Assembly: GCA_003049465.1 (NCBI GenBank)
Contig: PYSS01000206.1
Span: forward strand, 1-37,407
Length of the DNA: 37,407 nucleotides
DNA from: Magnaporthiopsis rhizophila
Lineage: Eukaryota; Ascomycota; Sordariomycetes; Magnaporthales; Magnaporthaceae
Direction of reading: 5' to 3'
The notes under the pieces were generated by a model. That model saw only the letters and a list, made by a program, of their open reading frames with translations. It searched no databases and was not told the origin of the DNA. A program made the position numbers and the translations under genes. Positions 1 through 8,799 of the stretch are shown in pieces. Within the stretch, counting starts at the first letter, position 1, and every line of letters begins with the position of its first letter.

Positions 1-1476
1 GGGTACAGTAGTGTACCCTTGGATATCCACCCACACTTCGTCATGGCCCTACCTAGGTAGGTGCTTGCTGTTCCCTTTGGTCGCCTCCACTTCGGTACGC
101 ACGCAATCCCGCCAGCAAGCAGGCATGTTGAGGGTACATACCTGGGTGGGTTAATAAAAAAAAGGCCCTCTCTTTTCTTTTCTTTAGCGATACGGCAGGG
201 GTGTGCCTGTGGCCGCCGTACGAAGGAACTTGCTCTCCTGCAAGGGCACCACAACAAATCAGCCACCTACCCACCAACCTAGCCCCATAGCCAGCCCGCC
301 TGCCGGCCGGCCGACCTACCTGGCCGCCGTGCCTGGCCGGGCTAGGTTGTCAAAGGACAGACGAAGCGAAGCGACGTGCATCAGCGTGCGGAGTATTTCG
401 TGGGGTGGATCTGCTGCGACTCTGCTAGCACACACTGCTGCTGCTCTCTCTCTTATTTCATCTCTGTCGCCTCTCACTTTATAATCTAACCGCCTCCTCG
501 GCCGGCCAGCCTCCTCGCCCCTCCCGACTCGTCCCCATCCGGACTTGCCATCCCGCCGCGCTTCTTGTTGTGGGTAGGTAGGCGAGAGATATTTTTGGGC
601 GTTACTTTGCAGCTACAGACGGCGGCACGGCTACATAGATCACTTGGGTGCCTTCTTTTTTTCTTTTTTTTTTTTTCTTCTTCTTCTATTCCGTGTATCC
701 TTTTTTTTTTTCTTTTTCTTCCCCTCTTCCCGTCTTGTACTCTGCCGTCCCTCAACCCCCCTTTTCCCCGCCGGCTACTCCTCACCCGGATCCCATGTGC
801 CACTTGTGCGCATCCCAGCCGAGAGAGGACTGCCGGCGTGCCGCACACACCTTCTTCTCGACCCTCGCTGGATGGCTCCCTCTCCGCCAATGTTCCGTGC
901 TCTACCGCAACCGTAGCCGACGCCTTTTCTGGTTTCTAGCGCGCCTCGCGCTTGCTTTTGTTCCTTTTTTTTCTTCTCTGGTTTCCCAGCGGCCGCCCCA
1001 CCTTGGATCTGCTGTCATTTGGCCCGCCTGCTTTCAACCGGCTTTTATCGCGCCCACCGGCCTGTTGTTAGTCGAGTCTTCCGTGCGGACCGAGACACAG
1101 CCATCTCCCTCAACCATTCAGACACTGCAAACGGGCGACACTTTCCTGTTAGTAGGCAATTTCTCTCTTTTTCCTTTGTCAGCTCCCTTCGCCGTTAGCA
1201 GCATGGTTTGGTGTTGGTGTCCGCCGCGGCTCCTTTGTGCCTATCCGTACCACGTTCCTGAGGCCTTTGTCCCATCCTTTGTCCCGTCCGACAAGGCGAG
1301 GAGGGAGGCGGCAGGGAGTGTAAGGGAGGAAAACGGTAGCGAGCGAGCCCTATGGCAGAATCAAGCCTCAATGGTCACTATTTGCTGCACTTCAGCCTCT
1401 TCCTCTCTGTCTCTCTCTCCTCTCTCTGTTCCGGACACCGACCTACCCCAAACCTCACCTGTTCGTGCAACCGAGC
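1..1476. other. Upstream region of the membrane-protein gene
   Basis: No gene is supported here. The + strand is pyrimidine-rich with several T runs (about 654-735), as is common in fungal promoters and leaders. Longer open frames in it are low-complexity (poly-Phe/Ser) translations of these T/C runs. Short palindromes sit at 1-18 and 48-61. A TATA-like TTATAAT at about 479-485 is followed by CT-rich sequence, so transcription of the next gene could start between there and about 1300, but nothing fixes the start. Confidence 0.5.
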
Positions 1477-3087
1477 ATGCCCAAATCATCTCCACCAAAG
1501 CTCCTGTTGATATGCGGGTGGCTTCTGGCCGTCAGTCCCGCGGCTGGGAGAACCCCGCTGGTCTCTCTTGGTGCCGGCGCCGTCGCCGAAGGTCCGAATC
1601 TCTTTTGTCTTGATTCTCGGATTCGGACTCACAACAGGGTCTTGCGCTTCTTTTGTGCTGGACTTGTCCATGCTAATCCGTGTCTGCTGGCAGGATACCG
1701 TCAGGCGCCACCAGGAGTATTTCCTGAAAAGGCACCGCTCCCGACGGCACCCACTGGCTCTGAACTACTTCGGCCTGTTGTTGCCCCCACAGCCCATCGA
1801 AGCCGCCCTGGTGCTTCGCGTCCGACTGCTGGCAGGCTCTCTCTCACCACCAGGAGCCGACTCGCAGGGAGCGCAAACCCCGACACCGCCGGTTCCGGTT
1901 CTTCGGGCACCCTGGTGGCAGCGGGCTTCGGCACGCCGCCGCCACCCACGACGGCACCTACGCCTCCTATGACTTCCGACTCGAGCCAGCAGTCGACGGC
2001 CTCGACGACCGACAGCTCTGCTGATGGTAACCGTACTCTCGTCATAGCACTGACGGCCGTCTTTGCCGGCCTCGGCGTGGTTCTTGTCGTCGGGCTTGCC
2101 GTCTGGTACCACAGGTATAGGAGGAAGAGGCTACCCTTCTTCGACCGAGGCATCACACCCGTCGACGACGACGAGATTGAGAGCTGGAAAATCAGCCCGG
2201 AAGAACGCGCCGAGAAGCACGTGCCCGGCGTTACAACAAAGGCCAGCCTGACCATCACCGTGCCACGGTCCTCCGAGTCCAATGCCAGGTCAATACGGCC
2301 CAGCACTGCAGGGAGGGATGGGCCAGCAGCAGAAGCGGCCTCGGACCCACTACCACCGACGACGCCGGTCAAGAAGTCCCCCAGCTCCGTCATCGTCTAC
2401 CAACACCAGGCGTCTGCCAGCTCACCGGTAATTCCGGGCTACCGTCGATCCGAGGAGCTGTCTCCTGGTTCCACGGCTTCCTCGAGCGGCCTCGCCGGCT
2501 CGAGGTACGGCAGAGCGAGCATGGACAGGGATATCCCCCAGACGCCCATCCTGGCCCGGGCGCCCAACGCGCGCGAGGGCCTGACGGACCAGTCCATCCC
2601 CGGCGACGAGCCGTACATCCCACTGCCCAGGCGGCAGCCGTCGCGCCTCTCCAAGATGTCGTCGCCGCAGATCAGCTCGCCGCGCCTGGCGCACACGCGG
2701 ACCCGCAGCTCGAGGAGTAGCCTGCGCAGCTTCGGCCTGGGCTGGGACCACCACCCTCACTCCCCGCAGCAGCATCCCCAATCCCCGCAGCGCGGACAGG
2801 GCCCTTACGGCTACTACGGCGGCGGATCGGAGCAGGAGCTCCCGCGGGCGGGCAGGGCCTCGAGCGACTACCCGCGATCGTCGGCGGGTGCCGGCTACTC
2901 GCCGCCGCACCACCGCAACAACAACTACTCACACCACCACCGCCACCACCACCAATACTCGGGCGCGTCGAGCCACTCGCGCGTCTACTCGACCTCGTCC
3001 ATCCCGCCGAGGCTCTCGTTCAGCGACGACGTGTTTGGCTCGCCCAAACCGCTCCTGCGCGAGGACATTGGCCGGGCGATCGGCTGA
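1477..3087 (+). CDS. Fungal single-pass membrane protein, uncharacterised
   Basis: Predicted type I membrane protein at the cell surface or in the secretory pathway; function unknown. The first ATG (1477) begins a good signal peptide (basic MPKSSPPK, hydrophobic LLLICGWLLAV, small residues to about residue 24). An S/T/P-rich outer part follows, then one membrane segment (about residues 152-176 after splicing), a basic stop-transfer stretch (RYRRKR) and a Ser/Pro-rich tail of about 320 residues. Just inside the membrane, FFDRGITPVDDDEIESWK resembles, from memory, a juxtamembrane motif of ascomycete single-pass proteins. A His-rich patch lies near 2914-2960. A probable intron is 1592-1693 (102 nt): CTAAT branch site, CAG acceptor, but weak donor GTCCGA. 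It is in frame without a stop, so the product is 502 aa spliced or 536 aa unspliced. The topology recalls Mid2/Wsc wall sensors, but no WSC domain is visible. The frame and topology are firm, the intron less so. Confidence 0.75.
   Translation: MPKSSPPKLLLICGWLLAVSPAAGRTPLVSLGAGAVAEGPNLFCLDSRIRTHNRVLRFFCAGLVHANPCLLAGYRQAPPGVFPEKAPLPTAPTGSELLRPVVAPTAHRSRPGASRPTAGRLSLTTRSRLAGSANPDTAGSGSSGTLVAAGFGTPPPPTTAPTPPMTSDSSQQSTASTTDSSADGNRTLVIALTAVFAGLGVVLVVGLAVWYHRYRRKRLPFFDRGITPVDDDEIESWKISPEERAEKHVPGVTTKASLTITVPRSSESNARSIRPSTAGRDGPAAEAASDPLPPTTPVKKSPSSVIVYQHQASASSPVIPGYRRSEELSPGSTASSSGLAGSRYGRASMDRDIPQTPILARAPNAREGLTDQSIPGDEPYIPLPRRQPSRLSKMSSPQISSPRLAHTRTRSSRSSLRSFGLGWDHHPHSPQQHPQSPQRGQGPYGYYGGGSEQELPRAGRASSDYPRSSAGAGYSPPHHRNNNYSHHHRHHHQYSGASSHSRVYSTSSIPPRLSFSDDVFGSPKPLLREDIGRAIG
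1592..1693 (+). other. Probable in-frame intron of the membrane-protein gene
   Basis: The branch-like GCTAATC lies about 20 nt before CAG at 1691-1693. The donor GTCCGA matches the consensus only at GT and the +5 G. Removal joins G|GA without shifting the frame; retention adds 34 residues including three Cys. Confidence 0.5.
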
Positions 3088-3281
3088 GTGTTGTGATAAC
3101 ATTTCGTTTGAACTACCTACTGCTTCTCAGCGACCTGTTTTGCACACCAACCAACCACCTTCACTCTTTTCTTCCCTAAGCGAATCTTTCTTTCTCTTCT
3201 CATGACATCTATCTCTTGCTCCGAGATCTTGCACAGACTCGTTGAGCCCTTCATTTTGTCACCTACATCTGGCACCGTGCC

Positions 3282-3282
<1 letters not shown>

Positions 3283-3318
<36 letters not shown>

Positions 3319-3346
3319 GTTTTTTTTTTTTTTTTTTTTTTTTTTT
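3283..3346 (+). repeat. Poly(T) double tract T35-GG-T27
   Basis: Thirty-five T (3283-3317), GG, then twenty-seven T (3320-3346). It lies about 195 nt past the membrane-protein stop. On the minus strand it reads as two A runs, but no retroelement body is recognisable to its right. Length is probably unreliable in the assembly, and an N follows at 3408. Confidence 0.9.
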
Positions 3347-3751
3347 GTGTCAATATCAAAAACTACGCTTGTGGCTCCTCGTTTCCAGATGCTCCCACAT
3401 CCACTGTNATATGACAGTTTGACAGAGCCCCTTATGACATTAGGGCTGGCATTTAACATTTTCTTTTCTTTTTCATTTCTAATTTCTTCATTTCAAGGCT
3501 ATGAGGAGGATATACCCCAGGAGACGACGGACGAGGAGAGTCTGTGTATGAGAGTTTTCACTTCTTCTTTTTCTCAACAGAGATTTTTTATTCTATTTCA
3601 AGGGCTGGATCGTACCACGGCTCATTTATTTTATTTATCAGCCCATCACAAAGTTGACAACCCGCATGCCATCTAGCAGGATGGGCGAGGACGGGCAACC
3701 TTGTCTACTTAGAGATCTATGTATTCCATACTATACTTATCTTGTGCGCGT

Positions 3752-3759
3752 TGACGTCA
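3752..3759. promoter_or_regulatory. CRE-type palindrome TGACGTCA
   Basis: A perfect 8-bp TGACGTCA inside the 10-bp palindrome TTGACGTCAA, about 390 nt before the LSM8 ATG. ATF/CREB-type bZIP factors bind this sequence in fungi. Use here is inferred from sequence alone; one 8-mer could be chance. Confidence 0.35.
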
Positions 3760-3843
3760 AGTTTTGATAGGAAGCTCGTGCAAGAGGCGATCAAGTTCGT
3801 CGTGGGCTTTCAAAGGAGGCGAACAAAGAATACAGAATTGAAT

Positions 3844-3922
3844 CTCCGCTGCCGTTGCCTTTTCTATTTATTTGTGCCGCCGAATTGAGCTTGGAAGCTC
3901 CCCAATTCGGCTATTAGCGGAG
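3844..3922. repeat. Nested inverted repeat upstream of LSM8
   Basis: Outer arms CTCCGCT (3844-3850) and AGCGGAG (3916-3922) enclose a near-perfect hairpin at 3879-3911: GCCGAATTG pairs with CAATTCGGC, then AGCTT with AAGCT around a 2-nt GG tip, with one CCC bulge. That gives 14 inner plus 7 outer base pairs. It may act as DNA cruciform, RNA structure or a mobile-element scar; the sequence does not say which. Confidence 0.6.
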
Positions 3923-4149
3923 GTGGGGCCCATGATAAGATAAAGGGCGGGCGGGAATGCCGTCCAGGAAACCCAACCTATCCGCCTCGCGCAGGCGAGC
4001 AACACTCATCCCCACCAAATCCGTGAAGCTTCAACCTGTCGCCCAAGCTTCCCCCCGCCGCCTCTTTGTCTCTTTTGCTTTGGAACGCGCCCGCAGCCGG
4101 AGCAGAGCAGACGCCGCCGCAACCTTGCGGCCGCTCTCCTGCCGGAAAG

Positions 4150-4636
4150 ATGGTCCACCTGTTGAATTCCTACGTTGACAGTCGGTGTTGCCCTTCGTCT
4201 CTCGTCCTCAGGTTGCCCCAGCTGCCCTGTCTACGTGACTAACCGGCTTCAAAACAATCCACAGAGCGCGTTGTCGTCCTGACGACCGACGGGCGCTTCA
4301 TAATCGGCACGCTGATCAACTCGGACAACCAATCCAACGTCGTGCGTCCCGCCACCTTTTTCCGATCCCCGCAAAACAGCGTGTCTCGATTCGCCCGCTA
4401 ACTGAACCACCTGCAAACTCCAAAAAACCCGCCGCCAGATCCTTTGCAACGTCACGGAGCGGCACGTAGCCCCCCACGGCGGCGACGCAGACACGGTCGA
4501 CCGGCCGTCAGTCGGCGCCGAGATCATCCGCGGCGCCACCATCCTCCTGGTCGGCCTGCTGGACGAGGAGCTCGAGCGGTCCATCAACTGGCCAAAGGTC
4601 CGCGGCGACGCTATCGGCGACACCTACAATGCTTAG
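4150..4636 (+). CDS. LSM8: U6 snRNA-associated Sm-like protein LSm8
   Basis: LSm8 replaces LSm1 in the nuclear LSm2-8 ring that binds the 3' oligo(U) of U6 snRNA and supports spliceosome assembly. Exons are 4150-4180, 4265-4341 and 4439-4636. Intron 1 (84 nt, donor GTCGGT) and intron 2 (97 nt, donor GTGCGT) both contain CTAAC branch sites. The spliced product is 101 aa, near the usual 95-110. Sm1 is residues 11-39 (KRVVVLTTDGRFIIGTLINS, then NVIL); Sm2 carries IIRGATILLVG, followed by DEEL and an INWPKVRGDAIG tail as in fungal LSm8. The RG pair is the Sm2 RNA-binding signature. The start is the only ATG giving a complete Sm fold. It lies tail-to-tail with the nucleoside hydrolase gene. LSm1 is the main alternative, but the DEEL and tail favour LSm8. 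Confidence 0.9.
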
Positions 4637-5030
4637 AAGGCAGGGGCGCGAGCGTATCCCTCGGCAAGCCGCGGGAGTGACTCGGGAGATGGGAACATGC
4701 AGATGTAGCATGCGTCAAGATTGGTTCTGTCGGGACTGGCTAGAAGCAGCCAGCGGACATTGGGGGAGAAAAAATATCCCCAGAGCTGTCTATGTGAGAA
4801 AGCTGCCATTCACGACCCTGCGCTTGTCCAGCCAGAGAGGAAAGTCATGTACAGACATCACTCCTGAAGGGCACGCGAGGTGATCAAAACGGGACAACAA
4901 CAAAGTGGGAACAAAAGGGAAACATGGGGCGAGGCGGTTTATGTCATTTTATGGACTCGGTTCTATAGTGTTTACGAGATACCCAGGCAGAAAAGAGACA
5001 AATCAAAGCAAAACAACTACATCATATTGT
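4637..5030. other. Convergent intergenic spacer
   Basis: The shared 3' flank of LSM8 (+) and the nucleoside hydrolase gene (-), 394 bp, should hold both 3' UTRs. I see no gene and no clear terminator motif. Confidence 0.5.
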
Positions 5031-6498
5031 CTACCAAAACAGCTGCTTCATGAGAAACTCGGCAAACAGGGCCTCACCGGGCGATGCCACGATCCTGTTG
5101 ATGCGGTTCGGCGTCCTGGCGCTGGCCCAGCCCTGGACGTGGCCGGGCACCTCGTCGAGCTGGACGTCGTCGAGCGGATCGGCCGGGTCGACGGTGACGA
5201 CCTCGCCGACGCCGCCCGTCTGGTCCCGCGCCGGCTTGGCCTTGGCCTTGCTCCTGGCGCGGGCGTCGGCCACGTGCATGCCGCGGGTCCACTGCCCACC
5301 CGTCTCGATGCGTATGTCCTCGCCGTCGCCGTCACAGCCGCCAGGCGCGGCAGACGCCCAGGCCGGGTTGTCGCGCGTCATCATGTACCAGACGCACAGC
5401 GGGTCGTGCAGCGACAGGCCCGGCTCGCTGCCGTCGCCGAGGATGCTGTCGATCTTGTCAAAGGTGCGCGACATGACCGTCTCGACCCAGCGCGCGAGCG
5501 GGCTCCCCGACGCCAGGAGCGGGGCCATGCGGTCCGTGAAGTAGCCCTTGTTGAGCAGGTGCGGGGTCGTGATGTCGAGCGGGAAGAGCGTCAGCTTCAG
5601 CCGGCCCGAGAGGCTCGTCGGGTAGGGCGGCAGGGGCACGGCGACGCCGCTGCAGCACGAGGAGAGGTTGGCAGTTGCAGAAGGTGGCGGCATGGTCGAG
5701 GCGGGTCGGGCCGAGGTCAGGGCAAAGACGCGGGCGGCGGCGGCCGGGTCGGCAAAGGTGTTGAACTCGGCCACGGGCGTGATGTTGCCCGGCACGTGCA
5801 CGGCGCCGCCCATGACGACGAGCTCGCGCGCCCGCATGAGCGTCTCCGGGTCCTCGGCCGCCGCGAGCGCCACGTTGGTCAGGGGTCCCACGGCGATGAC
5901 TGTAACAGAGCCCGCAGGTTCCTCGCGCAGGATGCGGAGCATCTCGAGGTGCGCCGGCGTCTTGCTCGGGGTGAAGAAGGCCGAGAAGGCGGGGGGCTCC
6001 GACTCCGACTCTGGCACAGCCGCAGCAGCAACGTCGGCGCCGGGGAAGAGCGAGCGCCAGGCGTCGGTGGGCGTGAGGTCCGGGTGGGTGTCGTGGACGC
6101 CGTGCAGGCCGTCGGAGCCGTGGAAGTGGTCGGCCGCCAGGGCCTCCTCCTCGAGCGGGTGCTCGGCGCCCACGGCCACGATGGGCTTGAAGGTCCGCAG
6201 GGCGCCGAACCCTTCGGGCCGGCCGTTCTCGCGGCGCCACGCCAGCTCCTTCTCGAGCACGTGGAACAGCGCGACGGCGTTGCGGAGGCAGCCGTGCAGC
6301 GGCACGTTTCCGTACGTGACCGAGATGAGCACCACCTCGAGGTCCTCGGGCGACGCGCTCAGGGCCAGCAGCAGGGCCAGGACATCGTCGACTCCTGGCA
6401 AGGGGTGTTAGTCCCGGGTAGCTGCATAGCGGGCACGGGTGGCTCCACACACCTGGGTCCGTGTCGATGATGACGCGGTGCTTTGGGGTTACCGGCAT
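5031..6498 (-). CDS. Inosine-uridine preferring nucleoside hydrolase
   Basis: The family hydrolyses the N-glycosidic bond of ribonucleosides to base plus ribose in purine/pyrimidine salvage, using a bound Ca2+; no signal peptide is seen, so probably cytosolic. Exon 1 is 6453-6498 and exon 2 5031-6394; the 58-nt intron (donor GTGTGT, acceptor CCAG) splits the Gly codon of the metal motif. Product 469 aa. The DTDPGVDD motif is at residues 12-19, with Asp14, Asp18 and Asp19 as expected Ca2+ ligands. VGPLTNVALA is at 184-193, the MGGAV...EFNTFADP block about 210-232, and SLHDPL places the expected His345 and metal-binding Asp346. It is longer than the common 310-340 aa because of low-complexity stretches at about 130-145 and 243-275 and a long C-terminal part (about 360-430) rich in Asp/Lys/Arg. 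Yeast Urh1 belongs to the same family; substrate preference cannot be read. Confidence 0.92.
6395..6452 (-). other. Intron of the nucleoside hydrolase gene
   Basis: 58 nt, donor GTGTGT, CTAAC branch site, acceptor CCAG. Splicing creates the DTDPGVDD metal motif, which is strong support for the boundary. Confidence 0.9.
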
Positions 6499-7175
6499 GG
6501 CGGCAGCAGATGGTGGTGGACCGATACGGGTAGCTACCTCTATCTTGCAGGTGTTCGGTTCGTTGATGTTGCCGGGGTCACAGAAAGAGGCTATCTTTGT
6601 CGTTCCAGGGGGTTATATGGGCCTCTCCACAGCACGCTTGTTTGCCTGGGCAGCTGTGGCTGTACCGCTATAGCAACATACACAAACAGTAGACCAACGC
6701 GATGGCGGGGAAGCTACCAGGCCCCGCCGATGAACCGCTAACCACATGGTGGTTGAGCAGCCCGTAGTGAAGCAGCATTAGTCATCGTGCGAAGAAGCTG
6801 GTTGACCTGCCACGCAAATGTGATTCACTGCAAAACACAAACGTCACGCCAGTCGTCTTCTGACTCCGCAGTGAAGGAAACATTTTTTCTTGTCTGTAGT
6901 CCCCCCTTTGTTGGCTTGTTCGCATCTATGAACGGGTGGCACGGGATGTTGCAATGCACGTCATTCCAGGCGTTTGTCCTACCCCGCTGCTCGGCCAAGC
7001 TTTGAGACACGCGGCAAAAAATCATAATGCCAGAGTGCTTTTGTTCATTGCGTAAGACGCGTAATGGTATTTCAGACGGAATAAACAGATGGGCGAGAGA
7101 TGTAAAGCAAAGCAAAACGTCAAAAGAAAGAGACAAAAAGAATACGCGTTTCCCGAAACTGCGCCTCATCCGAAA
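6499..7175. other. Intergenic, upstream of nucleoside hydrolase
   Basis: No gene supported. It contains the promoter side of the nucleoside hydrolase gene and the 3' flank of the tRNA, including its poly(T) stop. Confidence 0.5.
7135..7139 (-). terminator. Probable RNA polymerase III terminator of tRNA-Arg
   Basis: The first run of five T on the minus strand downstream of the tRNA, about 36 nt after its last base. Closer T runs are only three long. Five T is enough for Pol III termination in fungi. Confidence 0.55.
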
Positions 7176-7247
7176 CGATCCAGGCAGGGATCGAACCTGC
7201 AATCTCTTGATTCGTAGTCAAGCGCCTTGCCATTTGGCCACTGGACC
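7176..7247 (-). tRNA. tRNA-Arg (anticodon ACG)
   Basis: A 72-nt cloverleaf without intron. The acceptor stem GGTCCAG pairs with CTGGATC (one G-U), discriminator G; D stem GCC/GGC; anticodon stem CTTGA/TCAAG with loop CTACGAA, giving anticodon ACG (read as ICG for CGU/CGC/CGA after A34 editing); variable AGATT; T stem GCAGG/CCTGC with loop TTCGATC. The A box (TGGCCAAATGG) and B box (GGTTCGATCCC) are intact. The 3' CCA is not encoded, as is normal in eukaryotes. Confidence 0.95.
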
Positions 7248-7612
7248 GGCTGTTTGATGGATGGTGCAATGGGGCCGTTTCGCCGATGATGAGGGTGGGA
7301 TCCCGAAGGAATCCTGCATCTGACCCAGCTCCTCACTCCTTTCTTTGGACCCCGCACAACGGGACCCGGAGCAAGCGTGTTTCTTAGTAGGCATGGCAGA
7401 GCCCCTCTACTCAGCCCTGCAATATGTGATTGCTATTATCACGTCATCCCTGGGAGAATCTGAGCACTTTGTATACAGCCTACCCGTGCCACCAGTAAAA
7501 TTCCAACGCAGCAGATATACAGGCCGCGGCTATAAACGCTTGAATCCAGGCCTCGTATGCTTCCTCTCGTCTTTTTATAGATCCAGAACACATCGTAAAG
7601 AAGAGGCCATAA
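7248..7612. other. Spacer between tRNA-Arg and peptidase gene
   Basis: 365 bp: 5' flank of the tRNA and 3' flank of the pyroglutamyl peptidase gene. Nothing further is recognised. Confidence 0.5.
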
Positions 7613-8799
7613 TCATTTCAGCTCGCCCTCCTTCCCATCCTCGCCAGCCCCCTCCTTCTCCCGACGCCTCTTCCTGATCAGCTCGCTCTCGAGCACGGAC
7701 CGGATGAGCTCGAGCGTCAGGTCGCGGCCGAGCTTGAGCGCGCGCTCGGACACGTCGGACGGGACGTGCAGGAACAGCACGCGCCGGTGCTCGCCTGCGC
7801 GGTACAGGTGCGCCAGGCTGCTGTAGTAGATGAAGTCGCACAGGTACCTGCCTGCGTCGCTCGAGACTCTCAGGTCGGCATCCCACTTTTTTTTTTTTTT
7901 TTTTTTTTTTTTTGTCAGGGCAGCATTTAGCGAGACTGAAGGGAACGGAACGAAACAGACAGGTAGGTATGTGGTAACGCAGAACGGCAAAAGTTTACTC
8001 ACATGCCCATACCCCCTCCACCGCTCAACCACATCGTCAAGATCCAAATCCGTCTCGATGTCGTGCGGCAGGCCGTGCCAGATCCAGCCTTCGCGCTGCA
8101 GCCGGTGCCGCTCCTCGTCCTCGAGCAGCTCCTCGTCCACGTCGCGGCCGCGGTACCCGTCGCGGTGGCCGAGCCTCTCGATGGCGTAGTAAGGGCGCGG
8201 GCCCGCCATGCCGATGTGCAGCATCAGGTCGATCTTGGGCTTCTTCTTCTTGTTGTTTACGTCTGCATCTGTAGTCGAGGTCGAGTTTCCCTCTTCACCT
8301 TCCCCCGCCGCCGTCTCCGCAGAGGACTCGGACTCCCCGTCCCACAGCTTCGGGACCAGCTCGCGCACGACCTGGTAGTTGACCCGGATCGGCTCGGGGT
8401 ATTTGCGGATGCGCACGGCGGGCAGCGGCGGGATGGGCCCGCCGTCGCCGCCGCCGGGCCGGTACTGAAACCGTGCCGACTTGGCCGGCGTCGGCGGCAG
8501 GTAGTCGGGCAGCTCCTTGGTGATCTCCCATGCCGGGTTTCGGGGGTACTCGACTTTAAACGGCTGGTTTGTTGGGTGACGCACATGTCGTTTGTTAGTT
8601 ATTCATTAATTCCTTGGGTTCTTTATCATATGTCGTCACAGGCGGGCATGCAAACCCGCCCCTCGAAGGATTAAAAAAAAAAAGTACGGGAAGCTTTAGT
8701 AGCACAGTGCCTCGGCCCGAAGACCAGTCATTGACGCACCCCAAAACCAGTGACCAGCACGTTGAGCTCATCCAGGCTGTCGGACTCGGTGGAGCCCAT
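7613..8799 (-). CDS. Pyroglutamyl peptidase I (C15 cysteine peptidase)
   Basis: Removes N-terminal pyroglutamate from peptides; cytosolic family. Exons are 8740-8799, 8003-8563 and 7613-7885, product 297 aa. Exon 1 ends VLVTGFG and exon 2 begins PFKVEYPRNPAWEI, restoring the family start TGFGPF. Intron 1 (8564-8739, donor GTGCGT) has a CTAAC branch. Exon 2 carries MLHIGMAGPRPYYAIERLG with the expected catalytic Glu149; exon 3 carries SSDAGRYLCDFIYYSS with nucleophile Cys223, then VLFLHVP with His247, so the triad is complete. Intron 2 (7886-8002, donor GTGAGT) ends in a 27-A run followed by G; the CTTCAG acceptor upstream would bring an immediate stop, so it is rejected. It is longer than the bacterial or human enzyme (about 210 aa) owing to acidic and Lys-rich inserts (about 94-130) and a charged tail, as in other fungi. 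Confidence 0.88.
7886..8002 (-). other. Intron 2 of peptidase gene with poly(A) before the acceptor
   Basis: 117 nt, donor GTGAGT. A CTGAC branch site is followed directly by 27 A and then G, so the acceptor is AAAG|TGG. The length is a multiple of three and it has no stop, so retention would insert 39 residues including nine Lys just before the active-site Cys segment. Confidence 0.65.
8564..8739 (-). other. Intron 1 of peptidase gene
   Basis: 176 nt, donor GTGCGT, branch CTAAC about 27 nt before the acceptor ACCAG. It contains an 11-A run (plus strand 8673-8683) and a small hairpin GGCGGG/CCCGCC at 8641-8660. The splice joins TGFG to PF, the invariant family motif. Confidence 0.85.

Larger units (their letters stand above)
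3088..4149. other. Intergenic: 3' end of membrane-protein gene and LSM8 upstream region
   Basis: No gene supported. It holds two long T runs (3283-3346), an undetermined base (N at 3408), a full CRE-type palindrome (3752-3759), a nested inverted repeat (3844-3922), tandem GATA motifs (GATAAGATAA, about 3934) and a short upstream reading frame (3957-4178) overlapping the LSM8 start. Confidence 0.5.

Noticed and set aside
648..1613. 321-codon frame upstream of the membrane protein
   Set aside because: It translates T/C-rich leader into poly-Phe and Ser/Pro; the signal-peptide frame that overlaps it is far more convincing. Splicing it into the later exon via GTCAGT (1531) would lose the signal peptide.
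3480..3560. Exon-like segment encoding GYEEDIPQETTDEES
   Set aside because: Only about 20 codons, no matching neighbouring exon and flanked by T-rich sequence; chance is likelier.
3283..3700. Retroelement on the minus strand ending in the T tract
   Set aside because: No target-site duplication, ORF or similarity among sequences beside the three poly(T) tracts of the window.
4905..6470. 521-codon plus-strand frame over the nucleoside hydrolase gene
   Set aside because: The opposite strand carries a complete enzyme with all motifs; this frame is Arg/Gly/Val-rich antisense shadow.
7936..8002. Alternative intron 2 of the peptidase gene using the CTTCAG acceptor
   Set aside because: It leads directly to TCT CGC TAA, a stop, before the catalytic Cys exon.
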